This document shows positions 25,398-34,050 of a stretch of DNA of 64,000 bases, piece by piece. The notes under the pieces are model-generated. The model was not told the DNA's origin. It made no database searches and worked only from the letters and a program-made list of their open reading frames with translations. Within the stretch, counting starts at the first letter, position 1. Each line of letters starts with the position of its first letter. Both the position numbers and the translations under genes were made by a program. Source of the stretch: JAHEEL01 sp963715255 (GTDB lineage: Bacteria > Actinomycetota > Acidimicrobiia > Spongiisociales > UBA5794); the NCBI GenBank assembly GCA_963715255.1, contig CAVQRN010000002.1, positions 496,001 through 560,000 of the forward strand. The letters run 5' to 3'.

Positions 25398-27707
25398 TCA
25401 CGATGGCAAGGCCGGTTCGAGCGCCTTTTCGAGAACCTGGTCGATGGTATCGACGATGTGGAACGTCATCTCCTCCCGGCAGCTCTCCGGCACGTCATCG
25501 AGGTCGGCCTCGTTGCGGGCCGGCAGGATCACTTCGGTGAGGCCCGCCCGATGCGCCGCCAGCACCTTCTGTTTGACCCCGCCGATCGGCAGCACCTTGC
25601 CTTGCAGGGTGATCTCGCCGGTCATGCCGAGGGTGTGCTTCACGTTCCTACCCAACAGGAGCGACACCAAGGCCGTTGTCATGCTTATGCCGGCCGAGGG
25701 ACCGTCTTTGGGGACGGCGCCCGCAGGCACGTGGACATGGAACTTCCGCTTCAGGTCGGCCGGATCGATCTTCAACTCATCGGCGTGCGACTCGATGTAG
25801 GACAGCGCGATGCGCGCCGACTCCTTCATCACGTCGCCCAGCTGTCCGGTCAACGTAAGCCCGGGTTCGCCGTCCATTGACGTCGCTTCGATGAACAGCA
25901 CATCGCCACCGGCCCCGGTTACTGCCAAACCCGTAGCCACGCCGGGGACCGCGGTGCGGTCCTTGGCTTCGTCCCGCCAGACCTTGGGCTTGCCCAGGAA
26001 GTCCTTGACGTCGGGTTCGTCGATATCGACGACACTCGGCGCGTCGTCGCCGCGTGCGATCTTGGTGGCGACTTTGCGAGCCAGCTTGCCCAGTTCGCGT
26101 TCGAGAGAACGGACTCCTGCTTCCCGCGTGTACCGGTCCACAACGGCGGTGAGTGCCCCCTCGGTGACGGCGATCTCCTCGGGTTCCAGCCCGGCGCCTC
26201 GGATCTGGCGTGGCAGGAGATGGTCGCGGGCGATCGCCACCTTCTCGAGATCGGTGTATCCATCGAGGCGGATCACCTCGGTACGGTCCAGCAGAGGTGC
26301 CGGGATCGTCTCCAACACGTTGGCGGTGCCGATGAACAGCACATCGGATAGGTCGAGATCCAACTCCAGATAGTGGTCCCGGAAGGTGTGATTCTGGGCC
26401 GGGTCGAGCACCTCGAGCAAGGCAGACGATGCGTCGCCTCGCCAGTCGGATCCGACCTTGTCCATCTCGTCGAGGAGGAACACCGGATTCATGGTTTCAG
26501 ACTCGATCAGCGCCCGAACGATCCGTCCGGGGCGAGCGCCTACGTACGTGCGGCGGTGACCGCGGATCTCGGCTTCGTCGCGGATGCCGCCGAGGGCGAC
26601 GCGAACGAACTTGCGTCCCAGGGCTCGAGCGACCGACTCTCCCAGCGACGTCTTGCCGACTCCGGGAGGTCCTACCAGGAGGAGAATGGCTCCCTCCCTC
26701 AGGTTGCCGGCGTTCTCCAGACCACGGTCCTTGCGGAGCTTGCGGACCGCCAGGTGCTCGACGATACGTTCCTTCACGTCTGCGAGGCCGGTGTGATCGG
26801 CATCGAGGACCGCCCATGCTTCGTCGAGGTCCAAGTGATCCTCGGAAATCTCGCCCCAGGGAACATCGAACATCGTGTCGAGCCAGGTGCGGATCCAGGA
26901 ATGCTCCGGAGATTGTTCGGACATCCGCTCCAGTCGATCGATCTCCCGTTCCACCGCTTCACGGGCCTTGTCGGGAAGGTCGACGTCTTCGAGTTTCTGC
27001 CGGTACTCGGACGGCGCGTCGCCCTCTTCGCCGAGCTCCTTCTTGATCGCTTCGAGTTGCTGGCGGAGCAGGTAGTCACGCTGGGACTTGTCGATCCGCT
27101 CGGTGGCGCTGTCGCGCACCTTCCTGCGGAGCGTGAGATCGGCCAGCACCTCACCCATCCACGACATCAGCTTGCCGAGACGCTCGCGGATGTCGAGCGT
27201 TTCGAGCAATTCGACCTTCTGTTCGAGTGAGAGGTCCGGGGAGTAGACCGCCAGGTCGGCAAGTTGGCTGGGATTCTCGATTCCCAGGATTCGCTCGGCT
27301 ACACCGCGCATGCCGCGCTGGCCCAGCACCTCACTCACGACGGCCCGATACTCGCCGACCAGTTCATCGAGCGCTTCATCGTGTACGTCGGCTTCGGGGT
27401 ACTGCTCGGCGTCGACCCAGAGCGCTCCGCGATCGCCGATCCGGCCGGCGCCGACCCTGGCTCGGGCCAGACCTTCAACGACGATATTGCCGCCGTCGGC
27501 ATCCTGAATCTGCGCAACCGTACCGACGACGGCGTAGGTCCCGTTCACCTTGGGCACCAGCAGCATCAAGCCATCGGACTGCTCGGCGGCGGCCACCGCC
27601 GTGGTTCCCTCTTCGGTTTCGATCCGAAGCGTGACCACCATGTGGGGGAATACGACCCCGTTGTGGAGGGGTAGGACCGGTAGGGTGAGTTCTCGAGTGT
27701 CAGCCAT
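25398..27707 (-). CDS. lon: Lon, ATP-dependent serine protease
   Basis: 769 residues, full length. The N-terminal LAN domain begins LTLPVLPLHNGVVFPHM. The AAA+ module carries Walker A GPPGVGKTSLGES and Walker B VFLLDEMDKVG. The protease domain has the catalytic Ser in KDGPSAGISMTTAL and the Lys in GKVLPIGGVKQKVLAA. It degrades misfolded and regulatory proteins in the cytoplasm. ATG 27707 has AGAGAGG at the right distance. No frameshift. It is single, with terminators on its 3' side; heat-shock control is likely but I see no clear operator. Confidence 0.97.
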   Translation of the reverse strand: MADTRELTLPVLPLHNGVVFPHMVVTLRIETEEGTTAVAAAEQSDGLMLLVPKVNGTYAVVGTVAQIQDADGGNIVVEGLARARVGAGRIGDRGALWVDAEQYPEADVHDEALDELVGEYRAVVSEVLGQRGMRGVAERILGIENPSQLADLAVYSPDLSLEQKVELLETLDIRERLGKLMSWMGEVLADLTLRRKVRDSATERIDKSQRDYLLRQQLEAIKKELGEEGDAPSEYRQKLEDVDLPDKAREAVEREIDRLERMSEQSPEHSWIRTWLDTMFDVPWGEISEDHLDLDEAWAVLDADHTGLADVKERIVEHLAVRKLRKDRGLENAGNLREGAILLLVGPPGVGKTSLGESVARALGRKFVRVALGGIRDEAEIRGHRRTYVGARPGRIVRALIESETMNPVFLLDEMDKVGSDWRGDASSALLEVLDPAQNHTFRDHYLELDLDLSDVLFIGTANVLETIPAPLLDRTEVIRLDGYTDLEKVAIARDHLLPRQIRGAGLEPEEIAVTEGALTAVVDRYTREAGVRSLERELGKLARKVATKIARGDDAPSVVDIDEPDVKDFLGKPKVWRDEAKDRTAVPGVATGLAVTGAGGDVLFIEATSMDGEPGLTLTGQLGDVMKESARIALSYIESHADELKIDPADLKRKFHVHVPAGAVPKDGPSAGISMTTALVSLLLGRNVKHTLGMTGEITLQGKVLPIGGVKQKVLAAHRAGLTEVILPARNEADLDDVPESCREEMTFHIVDTIDQVLEKALEPALPS

Positions 27708-28011
27708 GCAAGCCTCTCTTTTCACGGTTGGTCCGACCTGCAACCGGATGTGTCTACCCCGTATTCCCGCCGGAACTCGAATCTGATGGCACCCTGATCA
27801 GGTTTCTACCCAAAGAGCCGCTCATCAATTGACCGTGTCGTACGGTTCCTCACGACCGAGAGCGTCACGAACCCTCGTTTCGGCGATTCCCCATCCTCGT
27901 GGCTGGTGCGAGACCACTCGCCCGTCGATCCCACCGCCAACCGAGACTCACGATTGGTCGTTGCATGGGTCGCGCCTCTGGAGGAGCTGATAGGCTGATG
28001 GTGGAGCGTCA
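27708..28011. other. Intergenic region lon / small membrane protein
   Basis: About 300 bases holding the divergent promoters. TAGGCT near 27990 may serve the plus-strand gene at 28012. I see no gene. Confidence 0.35.
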
Positions 28012-28554
28012 ATGACGAAACTCGAGTGGCATCACGTCCCAGATGGGCTTGCGAGCGGCGAGTATCTCATTCACCGTGTCGCAGAGTGGCCGCGAGATCG
28101 ATGGCGCCTGGACATTGGTGATCATGGAGAACAGCGCCAGAGCGGAAGCCTCTCGACCGCGTGGTCTCACGCCACGCTCCGTGGCGCCAAGGAAGCAGCC
28201 CGCCGTTCGGAACGAGAGCGGCTCCTCCGGGACAGAGTGATAGGTCACGTCGTCGTTGGTGTCGCGGCGTTCGTCGTGTTTGCGGCGTTGGCTTCGATCA
28301 GCGGGAGTCCGGTCACGTTCGCGGCCACAATGGTGGCGTTCTACGTGGGGCTCAGGTCCTTGACGTTCGCGATCAGTATCAGGCTGGGCGACGCGTGGGG
28401 CTGGAATCGTGACGGTGGAGTAACGGCGCCCCCCACGTGGTCTGATCGTGTCGTGCTTGCTTGGATGGAGTGGATCCGCCGAAGATCCAGAGCCGCCGTC
28501 GATGTCCCAACTGCCGGTGCGGTCCGGGTGCTACCCCCGGAACCGCCCGAGTAG
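28012..28554 (+). CDS. Membrane protein of unknown function
   Basis: 180 residues. A 75-residue soluble N-terminus (MTKLEWHHVPDGLASGEYLI) precedes two membrane segments, VVVGVAAFVVFAALASI and VTFAATMVAFYVGLRSLTF, and an arginine-rich tail. GGTGGAG lies nine bases before ATG 28012. I do not recognise a family. Confidence 0.6.
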   Translation: MTKLEWHHVPDGLASGEYLIHRVAEWPRDRWRLDIGDHGEQRQSGSLSTAWSHATLRGAKEAARRSERERLLRDRVIGHVVVGVAAFVVFAALASISGSPVTFAATMVAFYVGLRSLTFAISIRLGDAWGWNRDGGVTAPPTWSDRVVLAWMEWIRRRSRAAVDVPTAGAVRVLPPEPPE

Positions 28555-28600
28555 CCCGACTGAAGTCGAACCCCGCCAATAGCGAAGCCCATGAGTGCGC

Positions 28601-28606
28601 TACGTT
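28601..28606 (+). promoter_or_regulatory. Leaderless -10 box for the small-peptide unit
   Basis: TACGTT seven bases before ATG 28614. Confidence 0.45.
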
Positions 28607-28613
28607 GCCGGGC

Positions 28614-28682
28614 ATGAGGGGGGACTTCGTGCTGGTGCCGCCCATCGACGGGCGCTCGATGCGCTATCAGGGTGAAGCCTGA
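28614..28682 (+). CDS. Putative 22-residue leaderless peptide
   Basis: ATG 28614 opens 22 codons: MRGDFVLVPPIDGRS, then MRYQGEA and TGA. The stop overlaps the next start (TGATG pattern at 28680-28684). The -10-like box seven bases upstream, the coupling and the downstream hairpin support expression. No homolog is recognised. Too short for composition evidence. Confidence 0.4.
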   Translation: MRGDFVLVPPIDGRSMRYQGEA

Positions 28683-28783
28683 TGAGCGACTCCGGCTCGG
28701 CTATGGGTTCTCTTCTGGTCGGGGCGCCTCGTGGACCCATCACCAGCATGGAGGTAGCAATGTCTCGTATGAGGAGTCGATGA
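28682..28783 (+). CDS. Putative 33-residue peptide coupled to the preceding ORF
   Basis: Starts inside the stop of the 22-residue ORF and reads MSDSGSAMGSLLVGAPRG, then ITSMEVAMSRMRSR. An internal GGAGGT four bases before an in-frame ATG (28760) could also produce a 7-residue MSRMRSR. It ends 13 bases before a hairpin. Unknown function, and either frame could be the meaningful one. Confidence 0.35.
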   Translation: MSDSGSAMGSLLVGAPRGPITSMEVAMSRMRSR

Positions 28784-28796
28784 CGTTGTCGAAGGA

Positions 28797-28825
28797 CCCG
28801 CAGTCTCCCCCACTGGGACTGCGGG
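28797..28825 (+). terminator. Hairpin after the small-peptide unit
   Basis: Outer 8-bp stem (28797-28804 with 28818-28825), a 2-base bulge, and a 3-bp inner stem. It is followed by CCCTT. Likely a terminator or attenuator. Confidence 0.6.
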
Positions 28826-28835
28826 CCCTTCGCTG

Positions 28836-28891
28836 GCGTGCCCCGCCATTCCGATCCTGCTTGTTGGGGAGGGCCGATTGGCGGGGCACGC
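28836..28891 (+). repeat. Long inverted repeat, 13-bp perfect stem
   Basis: 28836-28848 pairs perfectly with 28879-28891 across a 30-base G-rich loop, directly after the preceding hairpin. Two strong hairpins in 95 bases suggest a structured RNA or double terminator. The remaining 250 bases up to 29142 show nothing supportable. Confidence 0.55.
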
Positions 28892-29142
28892 ACACCCGTG
28901 GATTCGATCACCCTGTGAGTGTGACCGTCCGGCTCCATGATGGGTCACAGCGACGGGGGCGTAAAGAATGGTTTTCAGCGTCGTGGTTGGACTAGTCCTC
29001 CGGTGAGAGAACGACGAGGCTTCCTGGGGACACGCGTTCCTGCTCCCTCGGGCGCCGGTGTTCCCATCAAGACGACATTCACGACACAGACGGCGGATCT
29101 CTGAGGTCCGTCCCTTCCCTCACCGATGGGCAGTGTCGAGAT

Positions 29143-29775
29143 CTAGCTGGAACGGTGAGGTTTCGTGCCGATGAGCTCCGCGAGTTGGCCGAGATTGTCG
29201 AGGCGCATATCTGCATCGAGACCCTTGACTGCGGCGGTCATGGCTCCTGCTGAACGGGCGGCCACAAGTCCGGTCTCCGTGTCTTCAACCACCAAGCAGC
29301 TCGAAGGCGATACTCCCAACGTCCTTGCGGCGAGGAGGTATCCCTCGGGATCAGGCTTGCCCCTTCCGACGTCCTCAACCGTGACGAGTACCGGCGCAGA
29401 GATGCCGACCGCTCCAAGCCGGGCAGCAGCAAGTCGCCGATCTGCACTCGTGACCACAGCCCAACCGAGACCGTGCCGGTCGAGAGTCTCGATGAGGTGG
29501 TGCGCGCCGGTGGCTGCTACGACATCAACGAGGTCGTCGTATTGCATCGCCAGTTGGAACGCAGCCGCTTCTGCGACTTCGATCTCATCAAGATCCCGCC
29601 GCAGGGCCCGAACGGTGGAATCGGCGGGGTTCCCATGGGCAATGGCGAGAACAGCAGCAGGATCGACGTCGTAGCGAAGTGCCCACGCCATCCACGCGCG
29701 CTCGACCGATGCGTCCGAGTCCACCAAGGTCCCATCCATGTCGAGCAGCACCGCTCGAACAAGGTCGATGTCCAT
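29143..29775 (-). CDS. HAD-superfamily phosphatase / phosphoglucomutase-like hydrolase
   Basis: 210 residues. The HAD motif I VLLDMDGTLVDSDAS carries the nucleophile Asp and acid/base Asp. VVTSADRRLA is motif II, GRGKPDPEGY is motif III with its Lys, and VVEDTETGLVAARSAG is motif IV. The cap between motifs I and II is the small helical type of the beta-phosphoglucomutase/phosphatase group. The substrate is a small phosphorylated metabolite, unspecified. Divergent from the AraC regulator. Confidence 0.88.
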   Translation of the reverse strand: MDIDLVRAVLLDMDGTLVDSDASVERAWMAWALRYDVDPAAVLAIAHGNPADSTVRALRRDLDEIEVAEAAAFQLAMQYDDLVDVVAATGAHHLIETLDRHGLGWAVVTSADRRLAAARLGAVGISAPVLVTVEDVGRGKPDPEGYLLAARTLGVSPSSCLVVEDTETGLVAARSAGAMTAAVKGLDADMRLDNLGQLAELIGTKPHRSS

Positions 29776-29782
29776 CCGCGAA

Positions 29783-29788
29783 ACTGTA
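29783..29788 (-). promoter_or_regulatory. Leaderless -10 box for the HAD hydrolase
   Basis: TACAGT on the minus strand, seven bases before ATG 29775. Confidence 0.5.
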
Positions 29789-29912
29789 GCTGCGACCCGA
29801 AACGCCCTACCCGCAGCACTCCACGTTTACCGCCCAAGTCCTGACTGCTGGGCGGTGAACGGAGTTCTGGCAGGTGTGCAGTTTCGATCAAGAATCCCCC
29901 GTGATGGTTTCG

Positions 29913-29918
29913 TACAAT
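29913..29918 (+). promoter_or_regulatory. Leaderless -10 box for the AraC regulator
   Basis: TACAAT seven bases before GTG 29926. It is the closest match to the TATAAT consensus in the window. No convincing -35 is seen. Confidence 0.55.
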
Positions 29919-29925
29919 CGGATGT

Positions 29926-30819
29926 GTGTTGACGATTTACGAGCAGATCCAGGAATCCATCGACTTCATCGAGGCCAACCTGTTTGAGGGTGTGACGTCC
30001 GACACCGCCGCCAGCTCAGCATGCATGTCGGTGCGGAGCTTCCATCGCTACTTCCCCGCACTCACTGGATATCGCTTCGGCGAGTACGTCAGGAAGCGCC
30101 GCCTCTCTGAAGCGATGAGCATCTTGATGGGATCCGAAGACTCAGTTCTGGAGATTGCTCTCCACGCTGGCTACGACAGCCATGAGGCGTTCACCCGCGT
30201 GTTCAAACAGGAGTTCGGCGTGGCGCCGCTCCGGTTCAGAACCAGCGGACGGTCTGCCGCACCAACGGAGAAGCTCGACATCGTAGGAGAGGTGAACATG
30301 GGCGTGTTGACGAGATTGCTACCGGAGATGACCGTCGCATGCTTCGATGGCTTCAAGCCTGAACCCGAGCAACAGGCACACCGTCTGATGACGGCGTGGA
30401 TGAGCCTCCATCCGGAGGCTGCAGGATCACACCGTCTCTTCGGACACAATATCGACACCTTCGGCTTCCTGTCCCACGGACCCGACAACGACGGATACCG
30501 GCTCATGGTGACGTTGCCGGATGAGGCATTGCCGCTCGGGCCGGGCGCCCACCTCGGCACGATCGACTCCGGCGTCTTCGTCGTGACCGGCATCGAGGGC
30601 TCGTTCGACGATGACCCATCGGGGTCGTGGGTGGTTGACGGCTGGAAGCGTCTCCAGGTGATGATGCAGCGACAAGGAATCCACGAACACCCGTCGCACC
30701 GGTGGTTCGAAGAGTGGCTCGCACCCGTCACTCCCGGCCGGACACGATTCGACCTGTACGTGGAGATCGAGCGACCGCCCGGTGGATTGGACGAGCGGAT
30801 TGGCGACGTGACGACGTAG
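29926..30819 (+). CDS. AraC-family transcriptional regulator with GyrI-like effector domain
   Basis: 297 residues. Residues 1-105 are the double helix-turn-helix: DTAASSACMSVRSFHRYFPAL for HTH1 and ILEIALHAGYDSHEAFTRVF-type for HTH2, ending in FGVAPLRFR. Residues 125-290 are a GyrI/Rob C-like small-molecule-binding domain (GIEGSFDDDPSGSW and the terminal FDLYVEIERP). Such proteins sense drugs or toxic compounds and activate efflux or detoxification. Targets are not obvious here; the neighbouring HAD gene is divergent. Confidence 0.88.
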   Translation: MLTIYEQIQESIDFIEANLFEGVTSDTAASSACMSVRSFHRYFPALTGYRFGEYVRKRRLSEAMSILMGSEDSVLEIALHAGYDSHEAFTRVFKQEFGVAPLRFRTSGRSAAPTEKLDIVGEVNMGVLTRLLPEMTVACFDGFKPEPEQQAHRLMTAWMSLHPEAAGSHRLFGHNIDTFGFLSHGPDNDGYRLMVTLPDEALPLGPGAHLGTIDSGVFVVTGIEGSFDDDPSGSWVVDGWKRLQVMMQRQGIHEHPSHRWFEEWLAPVTPGRTRFDLYVEIERPPGGLDERIGDVTT

Positions 30820-31068
30820 CGGGCGGCTACTCATTCTCCAACCTGCAACCGGAACGGGGTCCGGTGATCGACACCACTGGGGCCCAACCTGCGACTGGAG
30901 TTTCACCCGCTGGACGGACACGGGTGCCGTGCGGTCAATTGAGGGGCCTCCGATATCGTCGGATGTGTTCTGGACTGCGTTGCCGGGCAAGTGCCAGATT
31001 CTGGATGCCTCCTTCGTGGACCAGAATCCCGCCAAGACGTCTTGGTCGAAGATGTCGGACGGGTCCGG

Positions 31069-31074
31069 TAGTCT
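31069..31074 (+). promoter_or_regulatory. Leaderless -10 box for the small two-helix membrane protein
   Basis: TAGTCT six bases before GTG 31081. Confidence 0.45.
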
Positions 31075-31080
31075 CGGACC

Positions 31081-31287
31081 GTGCAGACGATCGCCACCCG
31101 AGTGTTCGTGATCTCATCGGTTGCCTTCGGCGCCGTTGGGACACTCTTCTTCCTCACCCTGGTCGGCGACTGGAGCGAGGCGACCTCTGAGACCGTCTTC
31201 GCCCTGTGGGGCGTGATCGGCTGCGTCGTCCTTTCGTCGTTCGCTCTGAGCGTTGCCGGGAAATACCTCATCGACAAGATCGACTAG
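31081..31287 (+). CDS. Small membrane protein, two transmembrane helices
   Basis: 68 residues. Helix 1 is VFVISSVAFGAVGTLFFLTLV; helix 2 begins ETVFALWGVIGCVVLSSFAL and ends AGKYLIDKID. A short acidic connector GDWSEATS lies between. The leaderless promoter and good membrane topology support a real gene. Function unknown. Confidence 0.65.
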   Translation: MQTIATRVFVISSVAFGAVGTLFFLTLVGDWSEATSETVFALWGVIGCVVLSSFALSVAGKYLIDKID

Positions 31288-31387
31288 ATCACCCGGTCTT
31301 CCCCTACCGCGACGCTGGGTGGCACAGAACTGAGGCGGACCTCGAAGGTCCCGTCACCACCGCCCCCGTGATCGAGATCATCCCGAG

Positions 31388-32224
31388 TCAATCAGCCTTG
31401 CGCCTGGTCTCTCCGCAGATGGTGCAGATATGCCTGCCGAGGCCCGACGACGCCACCACCCGGTGATCCCAGGTGTGCTGGTGTTCTTGACCCCTTAGGC
31501 CCTCGTCGATCGGCACCCGATCGAGACCGAAAATGTCGTAGTGGCGGGCCATGTCCAGTGTGCGGATCCACACTCCGTTGGACTTCTTCTCGAACACCTT
31601 CGATGAGGCCCGGTCGGGCTCTCGACCCAGCACCGCAAGCCCGCTTCGCGTTCTGCCTCGGCCACGAGCTTCGGAGGGTACGTCGTCGTCTGCAGGCCGT
31701 TCATCCTCCGAGGTGGTCGCAATCGGCCTGGGAACGGTAGACGGAGGAACCGGCACCACCTCTGAAGGCGGGGCCTCTGCACGTGCGGCCTCGGCCGCAG
31801 CCTTGCGGTCCCGTCGCGACGGTTTCGATGCTTTCTCCGTCGACGGTTCCTGACCCACGGACCGCCGCCCAAGGGGTCGTCCCTCTTCATGGGAGGCCTG
31901 GTCCGCCTCGAGCCTCGGCTCGGTACGGTGAGATTTCTTCTTTGCCTTGCGACCCCTGCGGCTGCCCGCACTGGTAGCGCCCCCGTCGACCAGTGGAATG
32001 TCACCGAACGTGGCCGGGTCGTCCGGCACGAAGATCAATCGGTCGCCTTCTGCGATGAACTCGAATGAGGTCGAGTCGATGCGCCGGACGATGACGGCCG
32101 TGCAAAGCCAGTTTCCCAACTCGGCGCCGTCGGCGAACATTGTGATCTCGGTTTCTCGAATGCTGAGCTTCACGCTGAGCGCGTCCGTCTCATCCGGGTT
32201 CCGTATGGATCCGGCAATCACCAT
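31388..32224 (-). CDS. Hypothetical protein with basic disordered linker and Cys-containing tail
   Basis: 278 residues from ATG 32224 (MVIAGSIRNPDET). An N-terminal 90-residue folded domain is followed by a long Lys/Arg/Glu/Pro-rich linker (SRRGRKAKKKSHRTEPRLE and onward), then a conserved-looking C-terminus with WDHRVVASSGLGRHICTICG. The final H-x-C-x2-C resembles part of a zinc site. I do not recognise the family. Upstream in-frame codons to 32347 look like non-coding extension. Confidence 0.6.
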   Translation of the reverse strand: MVIAGSIRNPDETDALSVKLSIRETEITMFADGAELGNWLCTAVIVRRIDSTSFEFIAEGDRLIFVPDDPATFGDIPLVDGGATSAGSRRGRKAKKKSHRTEPRLEADQASHEEGRPLGRRSVGQEPSTEKASKPSRRDRKAAAEAARAEAPPSEVVPVPPSTVPRPIATTSEDERPADDDVPSEARGRGRTRSGLAVLGREPDRASSKVFEKKSNGVWIRTLDMARHYDIFGLDRVPIDEGLRGQEHQHTWDHRVVASSGLGRHICTICGETRRKAD

Positions 32225-32632
32225 GATCGAGCCGCCGACCGGCCCGTCCTCAGAACGCGGAGCTTTCGCCCCCCGACGTAGCAAAGCATTGCTCCTTCCA
32301 GAAGATGTCCAACAAGATGTCCTCGGCATGCAAACGCCCGGACTCAAGCCGTCTGTTCAACCACCAAACGGGAATCCGAGCGTTGGCGGCACCGGGAGAC
32401 GGCGGATTCTGCCGCGGCGACCTCCCCAGCCGGGTTCAGGCTCCGACCATCATGCGACCGAGCAGTCACCGAGACGCGGCTTCGTCCCTGAGGACGTTCA
32501 AGGTCAAACGACGCTCGTCACGAACGTTGCCCCAAACCCGAATCGTGGACACGGCGCCGGGACTAGTCAGGGCAGGAACGTCGGCAACCCTTCTCGACAG
32601 GACGGTCCCAATCGGTCATGCTGATCGTAGGT
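32225..32632. other. Intergenic region before the second zinc-knuckle gene
   Basis: About 400 bases with no gene I can support. Open frames crossing it lack start signals and have shadow composition. Confidence 0.35.
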
Positions 32633-32815
32633 ATGGAAGACACCACGACACAGCACCCCACGGGGTTCATTTGCGGCATCTGCGAGGGAATTGCCGTCGT
32701 CGAACTCGACGGCGACTACCTCTGCGCCAAACACGGCATCGAGGCGATGGTCACGGTCGACCTCCGGGCAGAGGAACCGATCGTTACCGTCTCGACGCCT
32801 GGCATCAACAGCTAG
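32633..32815 (+). CDS. Small zinc-knuckle protein, copy 2
   Basis: 60 residues from ATG 32633 (ATG 32618 is possible). It carries FICGICEG and YLCAKH, the same CxxC...CxxH layout as the gene at 22176, and VDLRAEEPIVTVST near the end. DNA identity with copy 1 in the core is about 95 percent, with most differences silent or conservative (Gly/Asp, Arg/Lys, Ile/Val), so both copies look under protein-level constraint. It ends seven residues after the shared block; copy 1 has a longer tail. Confidence 0.7.
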   Translation: MEDTTTQHPTGFICGICEGIAVVELDGDYLCAKHGIEAMVTVDLRAEEPIVTVSTPGINS

Positions 32816-32888
32816 CGACGCAGACGACACGTCGTTCCTCGACGGGGTTGGCTCTGTGAGCCGCGTCGTCACACTGCGGCGAGATGGC

Positions 32889-32975
32889 CTAATAGGCGAC
32901 GTATGCGAGCACCGACACCGTGACGATGGCAACACCCCACAGCGTTATCGCTCCAATGCGCACAAAGAACCTCAT
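32889..32975 (-). CDS. 28-residue single-helix membrane peptide
   Basis: ATG 32975 is preceded by GGAGGG with a 4-base gap, a strong ribosome binding site. It reads MRFFVRIGAITLWG then VAIVTVSVLAYVAY and TAG: a basic N-terminus and one transmembrane helix. Too short for standard gene callers. Function unknown. Confidence 0.5.
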   Translation of the reverse strand: MRFFVRIGAITLWGVAIVTVSVLAYVAY

Positions 32976-33104
32976 CGGACCCTCCAATATCATTTGAATA
33001 TTCCTGGCCCATGGAGCCTATGGGTGACCGGACGACTGTCGATCGCACGCGATAGGGCCGGAAGTCTCAAAACGGCGCACCGCGGCGGACGAGGCCTCCC
33101 CGTT

Positions 33105-33986
33105 CTAGAGGTTGAAGGCGTCGGCCAGATCGTGCCAGCGGTCGAGCGTGATGTCGAGATCGTCGTCGGCGACGAGGACCTGGATACCGACGTGGTCGGC
33201 CCCGGCGTCGAGGTGCTGTTGAACTCGATCAACCGTGACGTCCAGGTCACCACAGGCGACGATCCCGTCGACCAGTCGGCCCGACATGTCGTCGATGTCG
33301 GTTTGGGTGAATCCGCAGCGCAAGAGGTTGTTGGTGTAGTTGGGCAGTCTGAGATAGCGAGCCATGTTGGCTCTGGCCACACCTCTGGCCCTGTCGATGT
33401 CGCTGTCGATGACCACCATCTGCTCCGGAGCGAGAAGTGGACCCTGCCCGAGAATGTCGCGGGCCGTCGCCGTGTGCTCGGGAGGGGTGAAGTATGGGTG
33501 GGCGCCGTCCGCAGCTTCGGCGCTCAGTTTCAGCATCCGCGGCCCGAGAGCGGCAAGCACGGTCGGGGGCTTGTTTGCAGGCTCCACGGCGGTGTAGGGA
33601 GCTTCTGCCATGGCCTTCAGATACGCCACCATGTCCGAGTAGGGAGTCCGATACTCGAGTTTGCGGATTCCTTCCACGGAGGCGGCATGGGCAACCCCCA
33701 AGCCAAGCAGGAATCGGCCTTCGTGCGCCTCGAACAGCGTCTTCTGAGCCGCTGCGGTAGTCACCGGATGGCGTGCATAGATCTGGGCGATGCCGGACGC
33801 CACGATCAGCCGGGACGTGGCATCCAACATGACACTCGAAGCAACCAGAACGTCACGGCCGGTCGACTCGGGCCGCCACAGCGTCGGCCACCCCATCTCC
33901 TCGATCTCCTGAACCACGTCGCGGACACGCGACGTCGGATGCTCGTCCAGAAGAAACGTCCAGAGTCCAACACGACCGATATCCAT
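33105..33986 (-). CDS. LLM-class F420-dependent oxidoreductase
   Basis: 293 residues of the luciferase-like TIM-barrel family. MDIGRVGLWTFLLDEHPTS starts the barrel, and IVASGIAQIYARHPVTTAAAQKTL and GRFLLGLGVAHAASVEG are conserved family blocks. The short form resembles the actinobacterial F420-dependent TIGR03620-type subgroup, as I recall. The cofactor is inferred from family, the substrate unknown. Divergent from the trimethylamine-dehydrogenase-like gene with both -10 boxes in a 64-base gap. Confidence 0.85.
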   Translation of the reverse strand: MDIGRVGLWTFLLDEHPTSRVRDVVQEIEEMGWPTLWRPESTGRDVLVASSVMLDATSRLIVASGIAQIYARHPVTTAAAQKTLFEAHEGRFLLGLGVAHAASVEGIRKLEYRTPYSDMVAYLKAMAEAPYTAVEPANKPPTVLAALGPRMLKLSAEAADGAHPYFTPPEHTATARDILGQGPLLAPEQMVVIDSDIDRARGVARANMARYLRLPNYTNNLLRCGFTQTDIDDMSGRLVDGIVACGDLDVTVDRVQQHLDAGADHVGIQVLVADDDLDITLDRWHDLADAFNL

Positions 33987-33992
33987 GACTGC

Positions 33993-33998
33993 AGGCTA
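33993..33998 (-). promoter_or_regulatory. Leaderless -10 box for the LLM oxidoreductase
   Basis: TAGCCT on the minus strand, six bases before ATG 33986. Confidence 0.5.
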
Positions 33999-34035
33999 TC
34001 AGGCCACGCATGCCGTCCGCTGGTTGTGGATCGGG

Positions 34036-34041
34036 TAGGCT
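34036..34041 (+). promoter_or_regulatory. -10 box for the TMADH-like gene
   Basis: TAGGCT nine bases before ATG 34051. The leader is absent or only a few bases. Confidence 0.4.
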
Positions 34042-34050
34042 CGCCTGGCG

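Noticed and set aside
27806..28012. 68-codon minus ORF between lon and 28012
   Set aside because: No start signal and no protein-like pattern.
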